This document shows positions 53,983 to 60,360 of a DNA stretch of 64,000 bases, in pieces. The notes under the pieces were generated by a model. It had not been told where the DNA came from, did not search any database, and was given only the letters and a program-made list of their open reading frames with translations. Both the position numbers and the translations under genes were made by a program. The DNA is from a virus: IMG/VR virus record IMGVR_UViG_3300028815_000061, positions 1-64,000 of that record; one strand, 5' to 3'. Numbering within the stretch: position 1 is the stretch's first letter; each line of letters opens with the position of its first letter.

Positions 53983-54583
53983 ATTTCACTCCAGTGGTTT
54001 GAGTTAGAAAAGCCTTTAAGCGCTCCGTCACAGCGTACTGGCTATTTCCGATGTCATCCACCAGGTTATGTGAAACCAGGTAATCAATGATTATATCCCC
54101 GCTTGTCGAAAATCTATCCGGTATGACACCATAAGATTCTAATTGACGCTTGGATATCTTGTCCATGCCCTCCTCAATGGCGTGCGCTAGAGAAATTAGC
54201 TTCGATAGCACACTAACTTCTTCTGAAGCAGAAGGCGTCATGGGTTTGCCATCAGCGGTTACGCCAATAGGTGCGTAAGCGTTGCCCATGTCTGCGGGCA
54301 CCTCGACGATAGCTCCGCGATCTTTTATGATGCGCTTCATTTCGTCGACCGGATGTTCCTCGCCTGTCATCCAGTACGGCCGTTTCATGCGGCCGGACTC
54401 ATATAGATACTGTTCGGCAACGTAGACGACAACATAAGTAATCGCCCAAATAAAGACGCCAAGAACAATAGCACGGCCAAATTCAAGCCATGTCAAATCC
54501 CCATCAAGAAGAGAGGCAGCAAGCGCACTGGCCCATGCTGCAGCGCCTATCCTGAATGCTATTGGTGGTGCGTGCTCGGTCAT
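53957..54583 (-). CDS. Membrane protein with soluble C-terminus, 208 aa
   Basis: ATG at 54583 (AAGGG upstream) starts one base from the end of the GT2 gene. Two membrane segments near the N-terminus (FRIGAAAWASALAASLL, FGRAIVLGVFIWAITYVVVYV), then a helical cytosolic part with a SEEVSVLSKLISLAHAIEEG segment. Function unknown. Confidence 0.72.
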   Translation of the reverse strand: MTEHAPPIAFRIGAAAWASALAASLLDGDLTWLEFGRAIVLGVFIWAITYVVVYVAEQYLYESGRMKRPYWMTGEEHPVDEMKRIIKDRGAIVEVPADMGNAYAPIGVTADGKPMTPSASEEVSVLSKLISLAHAIEEGMDKISKRQLESYGVIPDRFSTSGDIIIDYLVSHNLVDDIGNSQYAVTERLKAFLTQTTGVKYDERIRAN

Positions 54584-54584
54584 T

Positions 54585-55313
54585 TTATAACCCTTTTTTC
54601 TGCCAGCTATCTCCCACGTGCATCCATTGTCCAAGATTAAGGCCAAACATAGGAATCACAACCCATGGCATAATGTTCCACTCTGGTTGTTCCCTTCTCA
54701 TGGCCTTGTAATTCGCACACCATCTTACTTCTGTTTGGCCTAATTTCACACTCTGGTCATACATGCCGTAAACCCAGTGAAACCTCATGTGCTTGATATG
54801 TGGCCTATTTGAGGCCAGGTATAGCTCAGGCCCTTCCACGTCCAGGTACCAGTATGGTCCATAGTTAGCAGCCTTGAATTTGTAGTACTTGCCCAGATTG
54901 TACGCATCTTTTTCCTCGCCCATAAATAGGCGTATCCAACCTATGTTGAGTTCCTCTGTAAACAAGTCTCGTGCATAATCGGTGATGTCGAGATGGTCGA
55001 TAAGGTGATGATCGTCGTCGAGTTGCATAACCAACGGTGTTTCAACCTTACTGAGCAACATATTGAGATTAGCGCCAAGACCCCTACCAGGACCTTTATA
55101 GATGCGGATCTCGCCACGATCGCTTAACAGATATTTTGGGTCAAAATCATCTCCGTCATTCCCAATGAATACGTGAACATCTGGTTCTCTATTACCTTGC
55201 TCGTCGAAGTACACGAGATTACTAAGCAGTAAATCAACTGTTTCGACAAGAATTTCAGGCCGATTGTACGTTGGTATGATAATTGTCAGATCCCTGCTTG
55301 TATTGCTTTGCAC
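54585..55313 (-). CDS. GT2-family glycosyltransferase, 242 aa
   Basis: GTG at 55313 is chosen: AAAGGAGG lies at ideal distance, whereas the longer frame overlaps the upstream gene by 188 bases. GT-A motifs: LTIIIPTYNRPEILVETVDLLL at the N-terminus, VHVFIGNDGDD, then the metal-binding MQLDDDHHLID. Transfers sugars from nucleotide sugars; acceptor unknown. In a row with sulfotransferase-like and methyltransferase genes. Confidence 0.83.
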   Translation of the reverse strand: MQSNTSRDLTIIIPTYNRPEILVETVDLLLSNLVYFDEQGNREPDVHVFIGNDGDDFDPKYLLSDRGEIRIYKGPGRGLGANLNMLLSKVETPLVMQLDDDHHLIDHLDITDYARDLFTEELNIGWIRLFMGEEKDAYNLGKYYKFKAANYGPYWYLDVEGPELYLASNRPHIKHMRFHWVYGMYDQSVKLGQTEVRWCANYKAMRREQPEWNIMPWVVIPMFGLNLGQWMHVGDSWQKKGL

Positions 55314-55827
55314 CAAAATGCCTCCTTTTGTCCTTTGGCACCCATAATGGATGCTCTGATAAAGACTCGTACTCAACCTCTTTCCAGTACGACAAGTAGT
55401 CACGAACGTATGTTTCCCAGTAGTCGTACTTAGCAGTAGCAACCCACACAGCAGCTTCCGTCAGTATATGGGAATCAGGCAGCAAATTAACATAGTACTG
55501 TATCTCGCGCTCTGCCCAAATGTTCCATCCAATCCTACTTTGACTGGCGATGATATCCTCTACATCACGCTTCATTAAGACAACGCAGCAATTCGGATCG
55601 CTAAAACGCAGCGCATCTTTTAAGATCCCAGGACCTTGCAAGATACAGGGTTGGCGCTCATCTGCTAAATCCCTGGCTTTTTCGCCGTCCCATACCTGCC
55701 ATAACCCCTCATCAAGATGCGTGTATCCATCAAGATCGTGCTCTATCATCCTAGAGCAGATGACAGTGCCCGAACGTTGCGGGCCAGTAACTAGGATAAT
55801 TGGCCAGGAAGATAAGTACTCAAACAC
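55255..55827 (-). CDS. Sulfotransferase-like P-loop protein, 190 aa
   Basis: GTG behind AGAGG. The N-terminal IILVTGPQRSGTVICSRMI is the 5'-phosphosulfate-binding loop of sulfotransferases, and CCVVLMKRDVEDIIASQSRIGW is the 3'-phosphate-binding Arg/Ser region. Shorter than most family members (190 against about 250-300), so it may be minimal or cut short. It could sulfate a glycan; a related kinase-type P-loop enzyme is the alternative. Confidence 0.75.
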   Translation of the reverse strand: MFEYLSSWPIILVTGPQRSGTVICSRMIEHDLDGYTHLDEGLWQVWDGEKARDLADERQPCILQGPGILKDALRFSDPNCCVVLMKRDVEDIIASQSRIGWNIWAEREIQYYVNLLPDSHILTEAAVWVATAKYDYWETYVRDYLSYWKEVEYESLSEHPLWVPKDKRRHFGAKQYKQGSDNYHTNVQSA

Positions 55828-56374
55828 AGCTCAACCTCTTGAAAATCCGCATAGTTCCCACAGATCCTTGTTCTCTCCAGCAATTGCTGAAACTGGTATA
55901 CCACTCTGATACAGCTTGGTTAACACCAGGAACCAGGTCATGCACACGAGGCTCGCCAGCACTATTGTATGGACGGTGAAAATCGTAACAATCATGGAAG
56001 ATAACATAGCCTCCAATGTCCACCAGGTGCGTGTAAGACGTATCGGCGATCACACCCTGGTACGTGTGATCTCCGTCGATAAACAAAACGTCTACAACCG
56101 GGTAAGCCCTTCCAAATAGCTCGAACAATTTTGAACTATCGCCAGTTATGAACTCAACACCTAGGCTGTCCGGTGCCTTTGAATTGTCCAGGTCCATCCC
56201 ACAGATAATGCACGTAGGGTTTCCTTCTCTGAAGCAAACGAGTGATGCGCCATGCTCTGTACCTATATTCAAAATAACTCCTAAATTCCCCGCTGACTTA
56301 GCAATATGATGAAGGAACTCACGCTCCTCCGGCCTCAGAAATCCCTTGGCCGTCCTGTAATTCAATCCCACCAT
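55820..56374 (-). CDS. SAM-dependent methyltransferase (Methyltransf_24-like), 184 aa
   Basis: Class I fold: motif I GVILNIGTEHGASLV, then CGMDLDNS, VDVLFIDGDHTYQGVIAD and GGYVIFHDCYD, typical of CmcI/sugar-O-methyltransferase relatives. ATG at 56374 follows GGAGG. It overlaps the regulator gene upstream and the sulfotransferase-like gene downstream. Likely methylates a sugar. Confidence 0.83.
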   Translation of the reverse strand: MVGLNYRTAKGFLRPEEREFLHHIAKSAGNLGVILNIGTEHGASLVCFREGNPTCIICGMDLDNSKAPDSLGVEFITGDSSKLFELFGRAYPVVDVLFIDGDHTYQGVIADTSYTHLVDIGGYVIFHDCYDFHRPYNSAGEPRVHDLVPGVNQAVSEWYTSFSNCWREQGSVGTMRIFKRLSCV

Positions 56375-56618
56375 CCTTCCTCCACTTGCTTTCAAGTTTT
56401 ATTAGCTCATCACGACTTATCTTTAGCGCAACAATCCCACCCACATTCGGATCAAAACGCGGATCAATCACAAAGTCGGCGGAGACATGCACTGTATTTA
56501 GGTACTCCTCCAAGGCATAGATAGTCAATAGGGCCATCGAGATGCCTCGCTCCTCTGCCTCTGCCTTAACGCGCGCGTGAAGTTCCTCGGGGATTCTTGC
56601 TAGTAAATTCTTTGTCAC
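56319..56618 (-). CDS. Ribbon-helix-helix regulator, Arc/CopG type, 99 aa
   Basis: Starting at GTG 56618: TKNLLARIPEELHARVKAEAEERGISM then a helix (ALLTIYALEEYL), which is the RHH fold. A second half (VSADFVIDPRFDPNVGGIVALKISRDEL) may be a ligand or oligomer part. The predicted start of transcription coincides with the GTG, and there is no Shine-Dalgarno, so the mRNA seems leaderless. It probably binds the palindromic sites in its own promoter. Confidence 0.8.
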   Translation of the reverse strand: MTKNLLARIPEELHARVKAEAEERGISMALLTIYALEEYLNTVHVSADFVIDPRFDPNVGGIVALKISRDELIKLESKWRKDGGIELQDGQGISEAGGA

Positions 56619-56624
56619 GCCAAC

Positions 56625-56653
56625 ATGATAACACATTGCAATCTGGCTTGCAA
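56625..56653 (-). promoter_or_regulatory. Leftward half of a symmetric divergent promoter
   Basis: Minus strand: TTGCAA (56648-56653), 17-base spacer, TATCAT (56625-56630). Predicted start at 56618, the first base of the RHH gene's GTG. The -35 is shared with the rightward promoter. Confidence 0.78.
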
Positions 56654-56663
56654 TATGCAATCA
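56632..56663. promoter_or_regulatory. Clustered TTGCA operator motifs
   Basis: The region holds ATTGCAAT, then TTGCAATATGCAA (palindromic on its TTGCA/TGCAA arms). These lie over the shared -35 and left spacer, and would suit a cooperative RHH dimer. Confidence 0.5.
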
Positions 56664-56676
56664 AAAGTGTTATAGT
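56648..56676 (+). promoter_or_regulatory. Rightward half of a symmetric divergent promoter
   Basis: Plus strand: the same TTGCAA (56648-56653), 17-base spacer, TATAGT (56671-56676). Predicted start near 56683, giving a leader of about 126 bases before the 78-residue gene. Confidence 0.78.
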
Positions 56677-56763
56677 ACTTTCAGGTCCCTGTGACCTCAT
56701 GACTCACACACACGGGGCAGTCGTCCCCAAACGCTCTGCCTCGTGCACTTGCGCCCAGGCCCC

Positions 56764-56784
56764 CGGCCCGTATCCGGGGGCCTT
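56764..56784 (+). promoter_or_regulatory. Strong hairpin in the leader of the 78-residue gene
   Basis: GGCCCCCGG pairs perfectly with CCGGGGGCC over nine bases, loop CCCGTAT, at about 56758-56782. It lies 25 bases before the ATG. The tail TTAGCATATAAAG is not U-rich, so a control or stability element is likelier than a terminator. Further upstream AGGTC/GACCT and GGGG/CCCC can also pair. Confidence 0.55.
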
Positions 56785-56808
56785 AGCATATAAAGTCAGG
56801 TGACACCA

Positions 56809-57045
56809 ATGATAATAGAACAATTGACGGTCGAGATAATACCTATTAAGGATGGGCCAAGCCTAGATCCAAACTATCTGAAGATCAGGGTGGGGACTCA
56901 TGCCAGCGGAATGAGGTTTTACTACGAGGATTACGTAAAGCCTAGCAGCTTCGTAAGTGAATTTGACGTCATGCTAGAGCGCGCAGCCAAGGAAATCAAA
57001 AAGATGATCCGCGAGTACAAGGGAAAAGAAAAAGACTCCCCGTAG
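56809..57045 (+). CDS. Small rightward protein within the late region, 78 aa
   Basis: ATG at 56809 behind AGGTG; a GTG nine bases earlier is in frame but sits on that site. Sequence: beta-rich first half (QLTVEIIPIKDGP, YLKIRVGTHASGMRFYYED) then a basic helical tail (ERAAKEIKKMIREYKGK). Runs against the surrounding late genes and is driven by the divergent promoter. Could be the antagonist of the RHH regulator. Family not recognised. Confidence 0.75.
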   Translation: MIIEQLTVEIIPIKDGPSLDPNYLKIRVGTHASGMRFYYEDYVKPSSFVSEFDVMLERAAKEIKKMIREYKGKEKDSP

Positions 57046-57055
57046 GGAGCCTTTC
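57022..57055. terminator. Bidirectional terminator after the capsid gene
   Basis: GACTCCC and GGGAGCC form a stem around CGTA (one mismatch). Plus strand continues TTTCT; minus strand continues TTTTTCTTTTC. It serves both the 78-residue gene (its stop is in the stem) and the capsid gene end at 57076. Confidence 0.82.
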
Positions 57056-57075
57056 TCGGAAACATTGCGTGACTC

Positions 57076-58032
57076 TTATAGCCAGGGTGCGTTCTGCACA
57101 GGAACTGCAGTCGTCCTTTCGGACACACCACCATCGACCCAGTAGTCACTCGCAGGATCAGGATCGCGGAGCGGTATATTGCGTGAATACTTAATGTCCT
57201 GGATTTTTCCAGCCAAGTGCGGCGTGCGAAGAACAACGCGCGGATCGGTCTCTGCTCGCAGCTTGAAGCAAGTATACACAGTTTTCCAACTCCACAAGAA
57301 CCGGCCAGCATCCGTATACCACGTAGCCATGCCGGGTACCAGGTTAGATTGAGGAACACCCAGTTTATGATCCAGATACTCCCAATAGAGCACTGGCAAG
57401 TTGCCAACAATGGACAATGGCAGGAAGTAAACGCTAGAAGCGAATTCGTTAACTGCCAATCCAGTGCCGGACTGATTGTTCTCTTCGACGATACCTGTGT
57501 CCAACACAACGTTGTACCTCTTTCCATTCAGGTCGAGGTAAAGGCCAGCGCGCATAGAATCGCGATCGCGCACGTTTTCACGCGCATCAAGGATGACACG
57601 ATGTTCGCTACCGGCAAGTGTTGCGTAGTCAGGCTGCGTGTTGTACTGAATCGGCCACATGGACGATATAGCACGCCACGCCATCGGACGCATAACAATC
57701 ACATGAGAAACTGGGTCTACGCCGGTATCCATGGCCAGGTTATCCAAGTAGTCTGCGACTTCTTCCATCGCTCCTACAAGGTCTGCCCCACCATCTACCG
57801 CCTGATAACCAAAGTCCCAAATGGTGCTGTCGGCCGACGGCATCGGAGCGTTATTCTCAGCATCCGTGTAGCCTGTAGCAACCTGACTATCAATACCAGG
57901 GAATTCGACATAGCCTCTACCGGCCGTGTCGTTAGCACCGGATCCGTCGCCAGCCCACAGGAGTTTGGCGAGCTTGCGCTCGAACCGAACACCCATGGTA
58001 ATCATTTCGGCCTTTGTCACCATGTCCAGCAA
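57076..58032 (-). CDS. Major capsid protein, C-terminal frame (about 318 aa)
   Basis: HK97-fold-type sequence: KAEMITMGVRFERKLAKLLW, YVEFPGIDSQVATGY, VGAMEEVADYLDN (P-domain/spine-like helix), SHVIVMRPMAWRAISS, ending LRDPDPASDYWVDGG. By itself it has only a TTG/ATG with no ribosome site. Its N-terminus continues the 138-residue frame upstream after a one-base shift near 58030. The joined protein would be about 450-460 residues. Confidence 0.85.
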   Translation of the reverse strand: MLDMVTKAEMITMGVRFERKLAKLLWAGDGSGANDTAGRGYVEFPGIDSQVATGYTDAENNAPMPSADSTIWDFGYQAVDGGADLVGAMEEVADYLDNLAMDTGVDPVSHVIVMRPMAWRAISSMWPIQYNTQPDYATLAGSEHRVILDARENVRDRDSMRAGLYLDLNGKRYNVVLDTGIVEENNQSGTGLAVNEFASSVYFLPLSIVGNLPVLYWEYLDHKLGVPQSNLVPGMATWYTDAGRFLWSWKTVYTCFKLRAETDPRVVLRTPHLAGKIQDIKYSRNIPLRDPDPASDYWVDGGVSERTTAVPVQNAPWL

Positions 58033-58433
58033 CCCGCCCTACGTATATCTTGTGAACCACGGGCCACACGACCGAACCTGGCGGTCAACGTGCCCGATTT
58101 AATATACCCACTGGGAGCGTCATCGCAGGGGTATATTGGTTCTGAACCAACATCATCGGAGAAGCCTGTCAGCAATCCATACCAGGGGTTTGTGCTTTGA
58201 CTGGGGAATGCGGGTAGCAATTGGCCCAGGCCACGAGCACGTACGTGGGTGCTGATTAAGGCTTCATCCAATCCAGGTGTATTGAAGAGTCCACCCGGAC
58301 CATGAAGCAGTGTACCAGTGTGTGTTTGAAGTGACGCTTTTTCTTTCTGGTAGTAGTTGTAAAACTGCTTCAGAACTTCCATTGGATCGCGCTCGCCTTG
58401 CTCTGCGGCCAGCGCGGGGTTAGCAATATTCAT
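58017..58433 (-). CDS. Major capsid protein, N-terminal frame (138 aa)
   Basis: ATG with GGAG upstream. PMEVLKQFYNYYQKEKASLQ looks like the N-arm, then TLLHGPGGLFNTPGLDEALIS and SGTLTARFGRVARGSQDIRRAG, after which this frame ends at TGA in 15-16 bases. Reading GGGTTTG instead of GGGTTG at about 58032-58037 would join it to AGLLDMVTKAE. Either a base is missing in the sequence or ribosomes shift by -1. Confidence 0.85.
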   Translation of the reverse strand: MNIANPALAAEQGERDPMEVLKQFYNYYQKEKASLQTHTGTLLHGPGGLFNTPGLDEALISTHVRARGLGQLLPAFPSQSTNPWYGLLTGFSDDVGSEPIYPCDDAPSGYIKSGTLTARFGRVARGSQDIRRAGCWTW

Positions 58434-58456
58434 TATCTAATCTCCTACACTTAATA

Positions 58457-59911
58457 TTATTGGCCGTCTGCTGCACTACGGACACGAACCATTCCACGGG
58501 GGTTTGATTGCTGCCTAGTGATCATCTTCGAGATCATCGGGGCAACACCAGGTACTCGTACCTCTTCAGGCTCCTCGACCTTGGTCTTGTTATACAGCGC
58601 TCGATCGTCATTCCCGTGAATACGGGTCTTTTCTTTACCGATAACTGATCCAACCTCGGTCGCCAGCCAACCAGCCATGGAAGCGATGGGAGTTTCCGCA
58701 GCTTTGCGCGCGATCCGCTCCTCATCATTACTCTTCAGTTTCGCGATTTGAGCACGCTGATCGTCTAGTTGCTTTTGCAACTCCGCTAGTTGGGCATTGT
58801 TTGCTTCCTGGATCTCAGTAACCACTTGTTTCATGGCTACTGCCATCTCTTTGGCAAACTGCTTGAAATCAGTCGGTACCTGGAATTTGACGGGGTCCAT
58901 CGCCATACCGGTATCAACCTCTTCCTCGCCCTCTTCGGAGTCGGTTTCAGCTTCAGACTCATCAACGGCCTCATCTGCAGCGTCGGACTCGTCAACTTCA
59001 GTCTCTTCGGTTTCAACCTCTTCAGTTTCTACCTCTTCGGTTTCTACCTCTTCAACTTCAGTCTCTTCGACTTGGCTATTTGCCGTTGTTTGCTCGCTCA
59101 TAGCTTGCATCTCCTTTCTAGGAATTTCTGAATCCTCAGCGAATATTTCCAACTCACTTAGCAGTGCATCGAAACGTTCCACTGTCTCTTCACCAAATAC
59201 TTCAGTCATTCTTTGTGACTTGTGCTTAGGTATGTTCATGATTGCCTCTTTCATGGTAATTGAAAATGCAGTACCCCAGTTCGCGGCCTGGTCGAAAGGC
59301 AAGGCCGTGAATTCTGTACTGAGGTACTCGTCTATAATTCGTTCATTGTCTGCGTTTAGCTTCAGGAAACTGGTTGGCATACCATGAGACATACCATGAT
59401 CTATATCTGTTTCTGCTATAGCCTTAAAAACGCTGGAATAGAATTCGCCTTCTTTTTGCTGACCCGCAGCAACCAAGTAGCCACGATCGTCGTAACCAAC
59501 AAGGTACGAATATCCGATAGATATTGGCAAATGCCAGTACCACAAGTCAGGTGTTCCACGCTTACCAATCTCCTTAAACATTTGCCCGACCTTGCCAGGC
59601 AAATCGACAAGCCAAGAGTTAAGAACCATTGGCCCATACTCGCCACTGTCTATCATCTCGACAAAGCGTTTATGAGCCTTGGCCGACACCCATTCAAGAT
59701 GTTTGTCTATCCAATTATTAGAAACGATACCAAGCCAATGCCAGATCCCGTTTTTATCCTGCTTGACAGTAAAGCCCCGAATGCCTTTTTCTACATTTGC
59801 ATTGATAGCACGCATATGGGCCAGGGCCTCCTCGTGCGTGTCGTGGCACTCAATCACCTTTCCAGAAGGCTCAACCACACACTTACCAGAATCGTCTAGT
59901 TTTACAGGCAT
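58457..59911 (-). CDS. Prohead protease-scaffold fusion candidate, 484 aa
   Basis: Residues about 1-270 carry WYWHLPISIGYSYLVGYDD and a later GMSHGMPTSFLKLN, consistent with a prohead protease having a His/Ser catalytic pair. About 285-340 is a Glu-rich run (ETEVEEVETEEVETEEVET), then a coiled coil (ANNAQLAELQKQLDDQRAQIAKL) and a basic tail, as in scaffolds. ATG at 59911 lies eight bases after the terminator of module B without its own ribosome site. Followed by the capsid gene. Confidence 0.72.
   Translation of the reverse strand: MPVKLDDSGKCVVEPSGKVIECHDTHEEALAHMRAINANVEKGIRGFTVKQDKNGIWHWLGIVSNNWIDKHLEWVSAKAHKRFVEMIDSGEYGPMVLNSWLVDLPGKVGQMFKEIGKRGTPDLWYWHLPISIGYSYLVGYDDRGYLVAAGQQKEGEFYSSVFKAIAETDIDHGMSHGMPTSFLKLNADNERIIDEYLSTEFTALPFDQAANWGTAFSITMKEAIMNIPKHKSQRMTEVFGEETVERFDALLSELEIFAEDSEIPRKEMQAMSEQTTANSQVEETEVEEVETEEVETEEVETEETEVDESDAADEAVDESEAETDSEEGEEEVDTGMAMDPVKFQVPTDFKQFAKEMAVAMKQVVTEIQEANNAQLAELQKQLDDQRAQIAKLKSNDEERIARKAAETPIASMAGWLATEVGSVIGKEKTRIHGNDDRALYNKTKVEEPEEVRVPGVAPMISKMITRQQSNPRGMVRVRSAADGQ
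58982..59078 (-). repeat. Tandem 15-base repeats coding an acidic EEVET run
   Basis: The segment coding ETEVEEVETEEVETEEVETEE consists of near-identical 15-base units (plus-strand TTCTACCTCTTCGGT/ TTTCAACCTCTTCAG type). It lies in the scaffold linker and is prone to length change. Confidence 0.7.
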
Positions 59912-59918
59912 AATAAAC

Positions 59919-59950
59919 AAAAAAGGCCCAGCGACGATTGTCACTAGGCC
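59919..59950 (-). terminator. Attenuator-type terminator (module B)
   Basis: Minus strand: GGCCTAGTGAC, loop AATC, GTCGCTGGGCC (11 pairs including two G-U), then TTTTTT. It lies eight bases before the protease/scaffold ATG and about 18 bases after the predicted start of promoter B. Confidence 0.88.
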
Positions 59951-59974
59951 CTGTCAGAGCGTCTCTAGTTAAAA

Positions 59975-60004
59975 ACTATAGCACATCAAAAAGTCAGGCG
60001 TCAA
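59975..60004 (-). promoter_or_regulatory. Extended -10 promoter (module B)
   Basis: Minus strand TTGACG, 18-base spacer ending TGC, TATAGT. Same layout as promoter A: extended -10 and 18-base spacer. Predicted start about 59968. It overlaps the stop of the 119-residue gene and would serve the protease/scaffold and capsid genes if the terminator is bypassed. Confidence 0.75.
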
Positions 60005-60360
60005 CCCTCCTCATTCATGGCCATCAATGCCGCTGCAGTGGTAGAGGTAAATTTGTAGTCTGCCACACGCTTAGGACTAAGCATCAATAGATTATACTTT
60101 GCCCGCGTAGCCTCATCTTGCTCTATCTCGACAACATCTGGAGGTGCCCAAAGGACAGGCTTGTTACGGTGCACGGAAACACTCAGGGTTAATTTTGCAA
60201 ACCCGTTATTGTTCTTGCACGCGGCCTGGAGTGCCTTTATCACTTCTATCCATTCCCAGTGTACATCCTCTGGGACCGGATCATCATGCTTCAGGAATTG
60301 TCTCTTCTGATGATTCCTGGTCTGGCCGTTCTTCTTCTGTGGGTTCTTCGTCTGACTCAT
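60001..60360 (-). CDS. Hypothetical protein after the portal, 119 aa
   Basis: Begins inside the portal gene with a 77-base overlap; the only plausible start is ATG at 60360. N-terminus is extremely basic (KNPQKKNGQTRNHQKRQF) while the portal tail from the same DNA is acidic. The rest is beta-rich (FAKLTLSVSVHRNKPVLW). Small genes here often encode head-stability or head-tail proteins; none is recognised. Confidence 0.65.
   Translation of the reverse strand: MSQTKNPQKKNGQTRNHQKRQFLKHDDPVPEDVHWEWIEVIKALQAACKNNNGFAKLTLSVSVHRNKPVLWAPPDVVEIEQDEATRAKYNLLMLSPKRVADYKFTSTTAAALMAMNEEG

Noticed and set aside
54585-55442. Longer version of the GT2 gene starting at 55442
   Set aside because: It would overlap the sulfotransferase-like gene by 188 bases; the GTG at 55313 has an excellent ribosome site and gives the normal GT2 N-terminus.
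56577-56710. A 44-codon minus-strand frame starting ATGAGGTCACAG at about 56702
   Set aside because: It has a GTGTGTGTGAGT leader like real genes but runs across the divergent promoter in another frame than the RHH gene and looks random in sequence.
57217-58200. A 327-residue plus-strand frame opposite the capsid gene
   Set aside because: The minus strand clearly codes HK97-type capsid sequence; the frame has no ribosome site and low-complexity His/Arg-rich composition.
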